DNA of 64,000 nucleotides from Monilinia fructicola (Eukaryota; Ascomycota; Leotiomycetes; Helotiales; Sclerotiniaceae), in NCBI GenBank assembly GCA_008692225.1, contig VICG01000013.1, positions 1,364,001 through 1,428,000 of the forward strand, given 5' to 3'. The notes under the pieces are model-generated. The model saw only the letters and a program-made list of their open reading frames with translations. It did not search any database and was not told the DNA's origin. Below, piece after piece: positions 47,150 to 57,473 of this stretch (position 1 is the stretch's first letter; each line of letters starts with the position of its first letter). The position numbers were made by a program, and so were the translations under genes.

Positions 47150-47655
47150 AACTCATTCATTCATATCATCATTGAATTCCCTGATTCGTTCTGCACTGTG
47201 AATATCATATCCATGCATATTCATCTTCTCAACACTAAAAGATCAATCGTTTGTTACATCCATCATCTAACTTTGCCACATCGAAAAAAGCATGTGTGTA
47301 ACAATGACTGTAAACTCATCGATTCACCATACTACCGCAAAAGCATCCATCCATAGTGTTCGTTCATCAAGTACCACAAACCACCCCAACCAACAACCAA
47401 TTAAACAAACCAAAAACTAAGTAAAGAGCAGACAGCCAAATCCAATTTCTCAGTTCCCGATAGCAAGGAAAGAAAAAACCCAAATCAATCCAGGTCCATG
47501 AAATATATCATGACCAATGGGCGCCGAAAGATTGCTGTTTCCTAGCAAAATGTTATCCTTATCCATGATCCGACCTTGTGGTCATTTTAATGTGTTTTGC
47601 AACGCCATTCCGTTCCAGTACAGGTATCATCCCAAATGTGTATCCGATCGATCAC

Positions 47656-49682
47656 TTATGCCCTTTTGGCTGCTGAATTTGAAAAATCAGATCCTTTCGG
47701 AATGTAATTTTTCATGATATTCTGAAAATCAGATTCATTGACAACGGCGCCAGTCTCCGAACATTTGGCCTTCTTTTGAAGGTCTTTGCAGAGGTTATCG
47801 AGATCAAAATCGCCTTCTTTGACCTTGGGACACTTTTGTAGTCGATCCCTAAATTGTTCCTCGTCAGCATAATTTTGGTCTTCCTTTTGTAGGATGGGAG
47901 AGCCATACCAGATTGTGTTGCAGCTAAGCATGGTGGATCTATCTTCTGCGGGAACAACCTCATCATCTTCATTCTGCTTTTCATCAATTTGTTGTACAAG
48001 ATCCTTCTTGGTAGCCATCGGACTAGGAACATTGAATGGACTGTTGAAATCTGGCATATCAAATGCATCGGCGAAGAAACCATCATCAAGTGCAAAAGCA
48101 TCATTTGAAAGAACGTTGTTCTGAGGTTCGCGATAGTCACCAAAGAGTTGAGGATCAAAACTGATTGTTGTTTTGTTGAGCAAACCAATCAATTCCGTTG
48201 ACATCGAAAACGGCGGTTTCATTATTTCCTGAATTGATACCAGGCTCAGACATTGTACGTGGAACGGGGTTGTTGGGATTGCCGCAAGCCATATTGAGCT
48301 TCTCGCAAAAGGACAGCTCACCTGGTGCCGAGTTGATGTTGCTACATGTATTCTCCTCTCCAATTGTGGTCAAGGTACTATCAACAGCTTTATTGTATGG
48401 TGACTGCATGTTGGTAGGTTCTGGCGACGTGCCACATGATGAGCTAGCTCCATTGTTGGAGTGTGAAGAAACTGATGGTGAGCTATATGAAGTATTTTGA
48501 CCACCGGTTGAGATATTAGGCGAGTCGGTACTGGACATTGATCCATTGGTAGTACCATGTCCAAACTGTTCGAATGCAGTCTTCGATGCATTATCCATCA
48601 ATTCCGGAGCGAATAGACCCGAGAAAGAGGACATGTCATCACCGCCGATTCGAGCTGGATTCTGAGATAAACCAATACCAAAGGTATTGCTAGCATTGGA
48701 TTGATTGCGTGAGCTAGTTTGGCTCTTGTCAGTTGGACTTTGAGCATTTTGGGTAGTTGGAGAGATGGATGGTACGATGGTTGAACTTCCATTTGTCACT
48801 GGAGGACCCGGAAGGCGACCAAATCTTGGAAACTCGAATTGAAAGTTAAACATCGTTTGGATTGGCAGATACGTTTGAGAGTCCCTTTCCTGCGAAATAG
48901 GCTGGTACGTTGCCATTTGGGCTTCGGTTGATATTACCGTTGATGGATAATCTCTTCTTATATTCTCTTAATTCCATCGACATTCGTTCGATTTGCGCTC
49001 GCAGGATACTATTCTCATGATTGGCAGATTCGGAAGCTTTTTCCAAATCCTCAACCTTGGTCTCGAGATCCTTTAAATGTTTCTCTTTGCGTTCACGGAA
49101 GGCACGTTGAGCAGCTCGATTCTGAGCCTTGCGTTTCTAATTTCATAAATTAGAAGCTATTTAGGAAGAACGACAACTCCACAAAGTACTCACAGAAGTG
49201 GGCTCGGATGTAAGAGGTTTTCTGCCTGGCTTCTTTGATGATTTATCGTCACCTTCTCTTCGTTTACCGCCACCTTCTTCATCATCACCATCATCATCGG
49301 GATGACTTCGCTTCTCATGATTCTCAGCATCGCCATCGGATGAGGTTCCAGGTAAATTTCCAATCATTTGTCCTTGTACATCATTACCAAGGTCGAAATT
49401 GAAATTATCATCACCATCAAATTCGTAATCATAGTCGATAAAAGGACTCTCATCGAATCCGTTCAAGGTACCCGAACCCGGAGCTTGAAGCGGAGATTCA
49501 TTGAATGCGGAAGTGGACATGTTTGGAAGACCGTTACTTGATGGGGGAAGTTGTGTATTATTATCCATGTTGTTTGAAGATTTGTTTGAATTGAGCGCTG
49601 CGAAAAGTAATTCTTCTTGTCGTGGAGATAAGGTAAAGTCGGGATTTATTGGATTATGACGATTTGTATTGGCGGTAGCCAT
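47656..49682 (-). CDS. AP-1 / Yap1-family bZIP transcription factor
   Basis: This is the oxidative-stress regulator of filamentous fungi, which moves to the nucleus when its cysteine-rich domains are oxidised. The start at 49682 opens MATANTNRHNPINPDFTLSP. Across a 57-nt intron (49193-49137) the basic region reads KRKAQNRAAQRAFRERKEKH (residues ~164-183) and is followed by a leucine zipper. Family marks follow: FQFEFPRFGRLPGPP, an n-CRD with three cysteines (NTCSN, LSFCEKL, MACGN; residues ~424-448) and a c-CRD (QKCPKVKEGDFDLDNLCKDL, KAKCSE; residues ~597-622). The C-terminal part also holds the leucine-rich export-like DLDNLCKDLQ region. The frame breaks twice by one extra base: in the AAA at 48848-48850 and the AAAA at 48157-48160 (plus strand). 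Removing both gives 1,968 nt, exactly 655 residues. Botrytis BAP1 is the family relative I recall. Confidence 0.92.
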
Positions 49683-50304
49683 TTGATTGAACTTTGAACC
49701 TTATGAGTGCTTGATTTGTGATGCTGACGTAAATAAAATGTAACAGAATTTCTTTGTATGAGTAGAGTCGAGTCAGTAGGGAGGGAGGCAGGCAGGCAGG
49801 CAGGTAGGTAGGTAGGTAGATAGGTAGGTAGGTAGAATAGGTGAACTAGGGTGAATGAATGTAATGCTTTGGAGGAGAAGAAGAGGAAGAGGAAGAGGAA
49901 GAGCAAGAATAGATACTGTAACAGATAATAAATGATCAATAATAAATAATCTTACATTCCCTGGATTGACTCAATCCCGATAAGAGGAGTAGTAGAATAG
50001 AAGATCGTCAATCAGTTAAAGTCAATCAGTCCGTCCGTCCGTCAATCAGTCAATCAATCAGTCGGCCTTGAGATCAGATTTGAAGATTATCAACGTGTTG
50101 TGTTCACCACTGGTGTTTTGTGTGTATGTTTGAAGACTTGAAGTGGGATGGATTGCATTTGATGGTGGTGGTGGTACTTGTAGACTTGTAGGTTAGTCGG
50201 AATAAAAGTTCCAATTGATTGACCTCTTGTATCGTAAGCTTATGCAGGGCAAATCAACCCAATCCCACCGTGACGGATAAAGAGAGGGTCCGGTCCGGAT
50301 AGCT

Positions 50305-50336
50305 TGGAGAAGGGGAAGGGGAAGGGGAAGGGGAGA
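50305..50336. repeat. GGGGAA array
   Basis: About five copies of GGGGAA, next to a GGA array at about 50374-50410. Confidence 0.9.
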
Positions 50337-50373
50337 AAATAAGAAGATCGATGAAGGGGCGAAAAGTGGAGGA

Positions 50374-50410
50374 ATAAGGAGGAGGAGGAGGAGGAGGAGG
50401 AGGAGGAAGA
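50374..50410. repeat. trinucleotide array (GGA)n
   Basis: About eleven copies of GGA on the plus strand, ahead of the AP-1 gene. Confidence 0.9.
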
Positions 50411-50495
50411 TGATGAATAGAAAAAATAAAGAGAAAGGGAAAGCCTTGAATTCCTGGCCTCAAGTTGATGGATGTTACACGCAAGAAAGAATTGT

Positions 50496-50496
<1 letters not shown>

Positions 50497-50565
<69 letters not shown>
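50497..50565. repeat. dinucleotide array (GT) about 34 copies
   Basis: An almost uninterrupted GT run, the longest dinucleotide array in the window, ending at TATGTACCTAGG. Confidence 0.97.
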
Positions 50566-50568
<3 letters not shown>

Positions 50569-50569
<1 letters not shown>

Positions 50570-52192
50570 ACCTAGGTAGGTAAGTTAGTAAGGAAGGAAG
50601 GAAGTACCAAAGTACAGTACCTAGGTATATCTTCCTATAGGTGAGATCTGATATCAACCTAGTCCACGGGTATCTATGTTGGATCCAAAAGAAGACTGTA
50701 GTACTCCAGGGCTGTACTAATATTGTATGTACGGCAGATAGTATAAAGGGTACGTACCTGCCCGGTGCCCGATGGTTCGGAATGATTCTCTTTCACAATA
50801 ACACAACACTCATACTTGTACGGAGTACTGTAACACCCAACACAGACCCTTCTCTCAAACTATTCCTTTTTTTTCCCTTTTTTCCATCGAATGATTTCTT
50901 CTAGCTTCCAATAAGAGGGGCAAGTGGGCAAGTGGGCAAGTGGGCGATCCAATTCAATCTTGGGATCTTTTTGATTTCTCAGCAATCCTCCATTTTTGAA
51001 AACTCCGCTAAGTCCGTAAATGGTACTAGTCTCTATTCAAGGTAAGATAAAAACAAATCCATGGATAGATGGATGATTGATGCTTTAAAAGGAAATAGGT
51101 GATTAGGTAAGATTATGTAATACCTCTTGTAGTTTTGAGTACTCCGTACATACCTCCTACCTAGGTAGTAGTACATACAGAGCACCGTGGACATGCTGGA
51201 TACATCATGGACCGCCTGGTGGATATGAAAACATCTATAGATACAAACTACCTACTCGAGTACCTAGGTACCTGCTTATTACTAGGTACTTACTACATAC
51301 ATACAGAGTATATCCGTTTTGCTGTACCTCCAACAAGATAGTTGCAAAGGCTACTTACATACTACCTCCCACCTCCTTATTACGCATACAGCATATTTAT
51401 CATAGTCATCATCAATTCATAGATAAAGGAGCTAACCAATCCAATCCAATCCAGTCCAGTCCAGTCCATCCACCACAATGATAGATAACCCATAGGAAAG
51501 GATATACAGCTGCAGTAATACTTGGAGGAGATAGGCAATAATGTGGTATGAGTCAACCGGCACAAATGACGCAAGTGGTAGGTAGGTAAGATACATTATC
51601 CTCTTATATGCATGCGTGTGTTTCAGGATGCTCCATGTTCTTTACGATCTAGTCTTTCAATACCCGTGGACCTCATAGGGAGGGAGGAAAGTAGGTATGA
51701 GGGATGTATCTGATGTATATGATATGGTTGTTGTACTTGATGTTTTTGATATGTATTTGATGTATATGATATGGTTGTTGTACTTGATGTTTTGATGTGT
51801 TTTTCATGTATCTGATGTAGGTATTTCTTATCATTGATGTATTTCCTATCATTGATGTACTTGATAACCACCTAGGAATTACGCTTGATATATCTGATGT
51901 CTTCAACCCTTCCTTATTCATCTGGCTTCAGCTACCAAGTCATGCCCAGATGGTTCAATCATCCCAACTTCATACGTGTAAGAAGCCAAATGCATGAATC
52001 ATGTTACCGGTCGGGACCGAGGTAAGGCTTACACGGGTACGTCCACGGGTACCTAGGTAGTCAGTCGTATACCTCCCGATTCCCGAACAAATTTATGCGT
52101 TTGAAGAACGACCATTACCCTATTCATCATTATTTATTCATTGCCGACGTCCACGGGTTACTAAAGTAATAAATACTGTACCTACCTAGGTA
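50569..52192. repeat. cluster of six TACCTAGGTA palindromes
   Basis: Perfect copies start at 50569, 50618, 51158, 51261, 52050 and 52183. A perfect GTACGGAGTA (50818) and TACTCCGTAC (51140) lie among them. Confidence 0.9.
51711..51799. repeat. 42-bp direct repeat, offset 47 bp
   Basis: The segment starting at 51711 recurs at 51758, nearly identical over 42 bp, with the core TATGATATGGTTGTTGTAC in both. Further TTGATGTA/TGATGTA words follow to about 51910. Confidence 0.9.
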
Positions 52193-52624
52193 GCCCTGGA
52201 GGTAGGCAATTAAACTAACCTTGGAATACAGTAAAAGAATGCAAAAGGTTCCCGAAACTCGCCTTGAATTCTACAATATCCAACGAAACGTCTCGGGGAC
52301 ATCACTAATCATCTCTTTCAACCTTTACTCTGCACCACTCCAGTATATTTAATTTGTTCACCTTCCTTCAGCAAAACGTCATCTCCAGATTTCGTGTGAC
52401 CCCTGGCCAGGATAGACAGGCTTAGGTATTTCCAAATAACACATGACTCTGTGGCTGGTGTTTCTGTTTCAGCCACTCTTTCAGAAGAGGCTTGAAAGCG
52501 GGGTGTCTCTTGTCGAATGACATGCGAGGATCCGCTCTGCTTGCAGATCAATCACAACGGACTATCGCTCCACTCGTAAACCCTTCTGATAAACTCCCCT
52601 TAAACCTATATCCTTCCTGCAAAG

Positions 52625-54071
52625 ATGGATCTCGCATATGATCATATTCAAGAAGAAGCCCTCCAACCAGATCAGAACAAGGAGAAAACTGCACAGCCTG
52701 CCCCAACGCTCAATGCCGATTTTCAAGAGGCATACAAAGCCATCTCTTCTAGCCCGTGGGGTGCGAAACTCGGGGGATTCTTTGGAAGTGTGGTAAAACA
52801 GGTAAGGGGTGGAAAGGGCTGCCAGATGCATGAGCTTGACTGAGTAAATCTGTTTGATCTACAGGGCGAGAATGTTTATAAAGAGGCTCAACAGGAGTTT
52901 AATACCGTCAGTGAGGAGGCTACCAAAGGATTTACGGACCTGAGATCTTCGATTATTAGTCGCACACGAGGCATCACCATCACGCAGGCTCACGAAGATG
53001 AGAACGCAACTGAGGGCTCCACAAGGAAAGAGGGAGAATCGACCTCGAAGGAGACTTCAACTGATGATGCGCAGAAGGAATCAGAAGGTGTATTGGCCAG
53101 ATTAAAAATCCGAGGCTTCCAAGAGGTTGGTGGAGATTCAAAAGGCAGAGGATGCAGCAGATGAAGCCCTCCTAAAGTTTGGAACCAACATTCGAAACTT
53201 CTTGAAAGATGCGGTCAGCATTGCACCACCCACGTCCAATGCAGAAGGACAAGCCAACGCAGTTTTATTCGAGAGTAAAGATTCTCAGGGGAAGAGGGTC
53301 ATTCATACTACCCGGTTCGATGCTCAGCTTCACGTTATCCATTCCACCCTGGATAGCTTTACCACGGATCCCATCAGCGAAGAATACGAACCCTGGACGA
53401 AGAATTTCAATGTCGAGAAGAAGACTGATGATATCAGCAAGGATTTGGAAAAATATGAAGAATTGAGAAGCTCAATGGAGAAATTGGTGCCGGATCAAGT
53501 GAAATATGAAGATTTCTTCAAAAGATATTATTTCCTCCGACACAGTATCGAAACGGCCGAGGCCAAGAGGAGAGATTTGCTCAAAGGTACGTCCCATCGT
53601 TCCGCCCCGAAAACACACATCCCTAACCAACCCACAGGCGCCGCCGCCACCGAACAAGAAGAAGAAGTCAAATGGGCCTCCGACTCAGAAGAAGACTCGG
53701 AAGAAGAATCGTCCGACTCGGACTCCTCCGACGATGTCAAGAAGACCAAGGCACCGGCAATCGACCGACCAGCCTCGGCAGAATCATCCACCACCCTCCA
53801 TCCCGCAACGCAAGAAAAAGCACAAGCCCCCGCGCGCCCCACCTCCACGCTCAAACCCGCGGAACCCCGAAAATCCAACGACGAAAAGTCTCAGGCGGAT
53901 AGCGATGCCAGTTATGATGTTGTTGGCGCGGCGTCGGGGGTTCCCAGTCGCGCTCCCAACAGCCCGAAGGAAAAGGAGAAGGGGGCGCCGAAGGAGCAGA
54001 GCGCCGCGGTACAGAAGGAGGAAGAGAGCGACGAGGAAGATGATGATAGCGAGGAGGAAGATTGGGAATAG
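52625..54071 (+). CDS. BSD-domain protein
   Basis: The start at 52625 opens [13 protein letters not shown], which I recognise from fungal BSD proteins. Exons are 52625-52801, 52865-53586 and 53638-54071. The first region ([25 protein letters not shown], [17 protein letters not shown]) resembles the N-terminus shared with synapse-associated/DOS2-like BSD proteins. The BSD domain lies at about residues 180-250 (YEPWTKNF to [10 protein letters not shown]), with its conserved aromatic pair. The C-terminus is acidic and Ser-rich, ending SEEEDWE. One extra A in the run 53104-53108 breaks the frame between VLARLK and [20 protein letters not shown]. Dropping it gives 1,332 nt, exactly 443 residues. 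BSD proteins occur in TFIIH and in DOS2, which affects chromatin silencing; a specific role here is not assignable. Confidence 0.85.
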
Positions 54072-55369
54072 ATGCATCTGGATGGGTGTTGTGCGCGGAA
54101 CGGAATATACTTTATGACGAGATGGCGTTCTGGAACCTTTTCGATTCTTGGAGTCGGGGACGGATTGGATTTTTCTTTGGTCGTCGTATCGTATCGTGTT
54201 GTGTTGCGTCGCGTCGTGTATTCTTTTTGAGCGGTGCCAATGGCGTGGTGGCCTGTTTCACCCTTGAGGATTGTTTGTTTGTTTGTTTCGTGCTGTGCTG
54301 TGTTGTCCTGTCCTGTCCTGTGCTGTGCTGTGTGTGTATGTGTGTGCGCGCGTGTATTGTGGATATCGCTGTGCGTGTTGATACTAATGATATCCATTCA
54401 TATATATCCATTCATATATATCCATATCATATATATCCATTCATATATATCCATTCGTATATATCCACCATCCATCATCCATCATCCACTATCCATCATC
54501 CATCATCCATCATCCATCCCATCATCTCCATCTCCATCTCCATCTCCATCTCTCTACCCACCCCATCAAAGATAAATCACACATTCACCATTCAGAGCAG
54601 ACTCGGACGCGGACTCGGATTTAGACTTAGATTAGCATTCTTGAAGGTAGGTAATACTAAATGTTAAATGCTTAATAGGAGCAGGTGTTGAATGGTGAGG
54701 TGATTTCTCTTGTTTTGTTTTGTTTTTTTTTATGAGGGGGGGATTATTTTTTTTTTGGATTATTTTTTGGGGGGATTTTTTTTTGGGGATTTTTCTTTTG
54801 GTTGAGTGAGATGGTAGGTAAATAGGTAAGTAGGTAAGAAAGTATCTTGGGATGGGGTGGTTGGGAGCGGCTGGGTAGGTGGTAGGTGGGTAGGTTGAAG
54901 GGGGAGGGAGGACATGGGGGGAGGAGATGCGAAGGAATTGGAATTGCAAGCTCATATGAATGAAGTGGTTATGGTTATGGTGATTATAGATCTACGACTT
55001 CCTGGTGCGTGGGCTTTGGCGGGAGACTATGTGGTTTGGTTGAATTGTCGATGGGGGTTGAATGGGGGTCGCTTTGGCTGCTTTGGGATTGGGATTGGGA
55101 GCTTGGGTTGCATGCGGGCGCAGGGGTGTGTGTGATCTGATGTGGTGATGCTGGATTGGTAGGATTATCTCTCTCTATGAGTATCTCTCTTTCTTCTCTC
55201 TATGGCCTTCGTGAACCCATGATCATCCGCTTGTGCTGCGATGAATTCCCGGCCATTTGTGGTAGGCGCCAGGCCCATCTCCATGCCCAGTTCGAAAGCA
55301 TCTCACGCCCCTTGGGTTTTGACCCTCGAATCCTAATTCCGCTTTCTGAAGCATCTCGTCGCGCTCCCT
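54072..55369. other. gap between convergent BSD and TSR2 genes
   Basis: No gene is supported. It holds TATATATCCATTCA and CATCCAT arrays (about 54390-54545) and a T-rich block with runs of seven to nine T (54700-54790). The right end contains the out-of-frame continuation of the TSR2 reading frame down to 55200, which I attribute to an indel and do not count as coding. Confidence 0.45.
54390..54545. repeat. TATATCCATTCA and CATCCAT/CCATCT arrays
   Basis: Five copies of a unit containing ATATATCCATTC are followed by CATCCATCATC and then CCATCT copies. Confidence 0.85.
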
Positions 55370-56143
55370 TCATCTCCTCTTCTTGACAACCTTTTGTAAA
55401 CCCATCCTCGTCCACCTCCGGCACAACCGGTTCCTTGACCCTCACCAGCTGCGGCGCCTCATCCATATCCACATCCCCATCCCCATCCTCCTCCTCCTCC
55501 TCCCCACTCTCCTCATCCCCATCCGTATCCTCCTGATCCTCCCCCTTGCTAAACCCCCTCAGCCCAGCGCCCTTCCCCCCCGTCTCCGCCCACCGCCTCT
55601 CCAACCGGAAACACAAACTGCCGTCGTCGCCCCACGCGCCCCGCTCGCACTCGGCGCGACACCGGACGATGCCCGCCGCCACCTCCGCCGCGCTGCCGTC
55701 GTCCACCACCACGTCAAACTCGTCTTCCATCACTTGCAGCAGGAGCTCCTCGATCCACGCCGCGTCCACGTCGTGGTTGGCCGCGTCCGATAGGAGGTCG
55801 ATGAGCGTTCCCGCGAACCATTCGCGCTTGGAGGACGAGGCGGAGCCGCCCCATGAGGAGGTTACGGCGAGGGTGAGGGAGGGCCAGAGGAAGAGGGAGA
55901 GGGTTATGCTGCGGTGGAAGTGGTGGAGGCGGAGTTCTGGAGGGGAGGGGGTTAGTGGTTGTTCTTGTTCTTGTTGTTGTTGTTGTTGTTGAAATTGAGA
56001 TTTAGAAGGGGGAAGAGGGGAAGAGGGGAAGATAGGTAGAAGAGGTTAAGGGACAGTAAAGCAGGAGATGTTGACGAGAGGCGCAATTGAAACTTACCAG
56101 GTGAGTATACACCATTTCCTCCATTTGATTGTGTCGAAGCCAT
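55370..56143 (-). CDS. TSR2-like pre-rRNA processing / Rps26 escort protein
   Basis: In yeast Tsr2 escorts ribosomal protein Rps26 to the small subunit and is needed for late 20S pre-rRNA processing. The start at 56143 opens MASTQSNGGNGVYSP. A 161-nt intron (56097-55937) joins it to ELRLHHFHRSITLSLFLWP. Family marks are LWPSLTLAVTSSWGG, KREWFAGTLIDLL, EELLLQVMEDEFDVVVDD and an acidic segment with VDMDEAPQLV, then PEVDEDGFTK. The family normally ends a few residues later. Here an extra base in the 4-base run at 55392-55395 carries the frame on for about 56 more residues. Without it the reading ends VVKKRR at 55370-55372, giving 612 nt and 203 residues. The intron contains a GTT/CTT array (55961-55991). 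Confidence 0.85.
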
Positions 56144-57473
56144 GGTATATTATATTCTTTCAACACTTATTTTTCTCGCCTCTCTCTTGCTTTCCTTTCT
56201 CCTCTCCTCTTCGCTTCTCTTCTCTTCTCTTATATTTTTTTTCTCTCGCCTGCAATTCCTCTCTCAATCTCTGATCAATGGGTGTCAAACTTGAGTGGCT
56301 CTGCGAAGGAAATATAATGGCGGGGTAAAGCCTTCGTAGTGCAAATAACCTGGGAACCTTGAATCAAATGAAATGTTCAAACGTGAATATAATAATAAAT
56401 GATAAATATTCCACCGTAAATATCAATCAATACTAATACTGTATACCGAGTATGCATCCATACACAAGCACAAGCACAAGCACAATCGCAAGTAATTCTT
56501 TAATTTTTTATCCTCCGCATAAAAACTGCTGTAAAAATTTCCTCTCCTAATCCCTCCCGGCCGCCCTTGACTCCTTGTCCAGTACACATTGATGTAAATC
56601 CGCGCTAAACCTTAAATTTATGCAACTAGAGGATCAGATCATCCAATAATCGGTCCACGCACAATCATTCATTCCACCCGTGGACAATCCAACTACTGCA
56701 ATTCATGATCTCCACTCCTCATCCTGTCCTGTGTCAAGTCATGGATCCATGGATGGAAGGATGGATGGATGGATGCATGCATGCATGATTGAAGCAAATC
56801 CCGTGGACACCTATGACGTTGATACTTCCAGGAGTACTCCTCCGTACAGTAGTAAAGTACAAGTCCTAAGTACAAAGCACAGTAGACCCAAACTTGCACC
56901 TGCGTATGCAGAAGGAGCGTGCGACAACACAGCTGGGTCTCTAATTTGGCTAGAGGTAGGTAGGTTCACTTGGTGGCAGGTTGGTCTTTTCTTCCTCGTG
57001 TTATTTGGCCAGGGCCGTTCTTATTACTCTTGATCAATGATTGATTAATTGTCTCTCATTTCTCCTGGTTCCAGTTTTCTATCCTTTTGTTTGGGGTCGT
57101 CAAGTGAGGTAAAAGGTAACGGACAGAAGTAAGAAAGAAAAAGGGGCCGCTAGAACAGAGAGCATTGTTAATCTTTGTTAATGTTTCTTCTTGTTGTTGG
57201 GAAGCTCTGAGAGTGCATTTTTAAGATACACATCCACAACCACATACACGTACGACTTTTGGATCGCCCCGAGGTGGTATTGTGCAATCGCAACGACGGC
57301 AGAGAACGGATTGCGCAGTTGGGATTGGGAGCGTGGAGCGGGAGATTTGGATTGCGATTGGATTTGAGGATTCTGGCACGAGTACTCACAACAAGAGTAC
57401 AACTTGGTTCGATTCGAACACTCCACCTTGCAACCCAATATATCAAATTACGGGCTCGCACGCTTTCGCAAGC
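56144..57473. other. divergent intergenic region, TSR2 and hydrolase
   Basis: This 1.3-kb stretch should include both promoters. It has an ACAAGC run near 56464, a GGATGGAT run near 56756-56785, a TACTCCTCCGTAC variant motif near 56834 and no gene. The in-frame extension of the hydrolase reading upstream of 57474 has no start that I prefer. Confidence 0.4.

Larger units (their letters stand above)
43301..47655. other. 4.4-kb region without an intact gene
   Basis: The left part (43.3-44.15 kb) is AT-rich and empty. 44.19-45.0 kb is a GC-richer island that may hold a decayed minus-strand gene (listed separately). 45.6-46.8 kb is C-rich on the plus strand with a 21-base C run (45981-46001), an AGGAGC array and CATCTCC/CTACCCAAACC repeats. 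46.84-47.15 kb has ACCTACCC and CAACCACC arrays. Long overlapping frames at 45.7-46.75 kb on both strands mirror these repeats and are not called. Confidence 0.45.
49683..52624. promoter_or_regulatory. 2.9-kb divergent region between the AP-1 factor and the BSD gene
   Basis: This stretch has no gene and should carry both promoters. It contains two Yap1-type sites, TTAGTAA at 50585-50591 and TTACTAA at 52158-52164, which could allow autoregulation of the AP-1 gene (inference). It also holds a long GT array, GGGAA and GGA arrays, a 42-bp direct repeat, six TACCTAGGTA palindromes and two TACTCCGTAC motifs. Confidence 0.5.

Noticed and set aside
50254..50657. Minus-strand frames containing Thr-His and Pro repeats
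   Set aside because: They are translations of the GT array and GGA array.
57405..57430. GGTTCGATTCGAAC-like word resembling a tRNA B box
   Set aside because: No acceptor stem, D arm or anticodon arm can be placed at the right distance. The palindrome is just part of the hydrolase upstream region.
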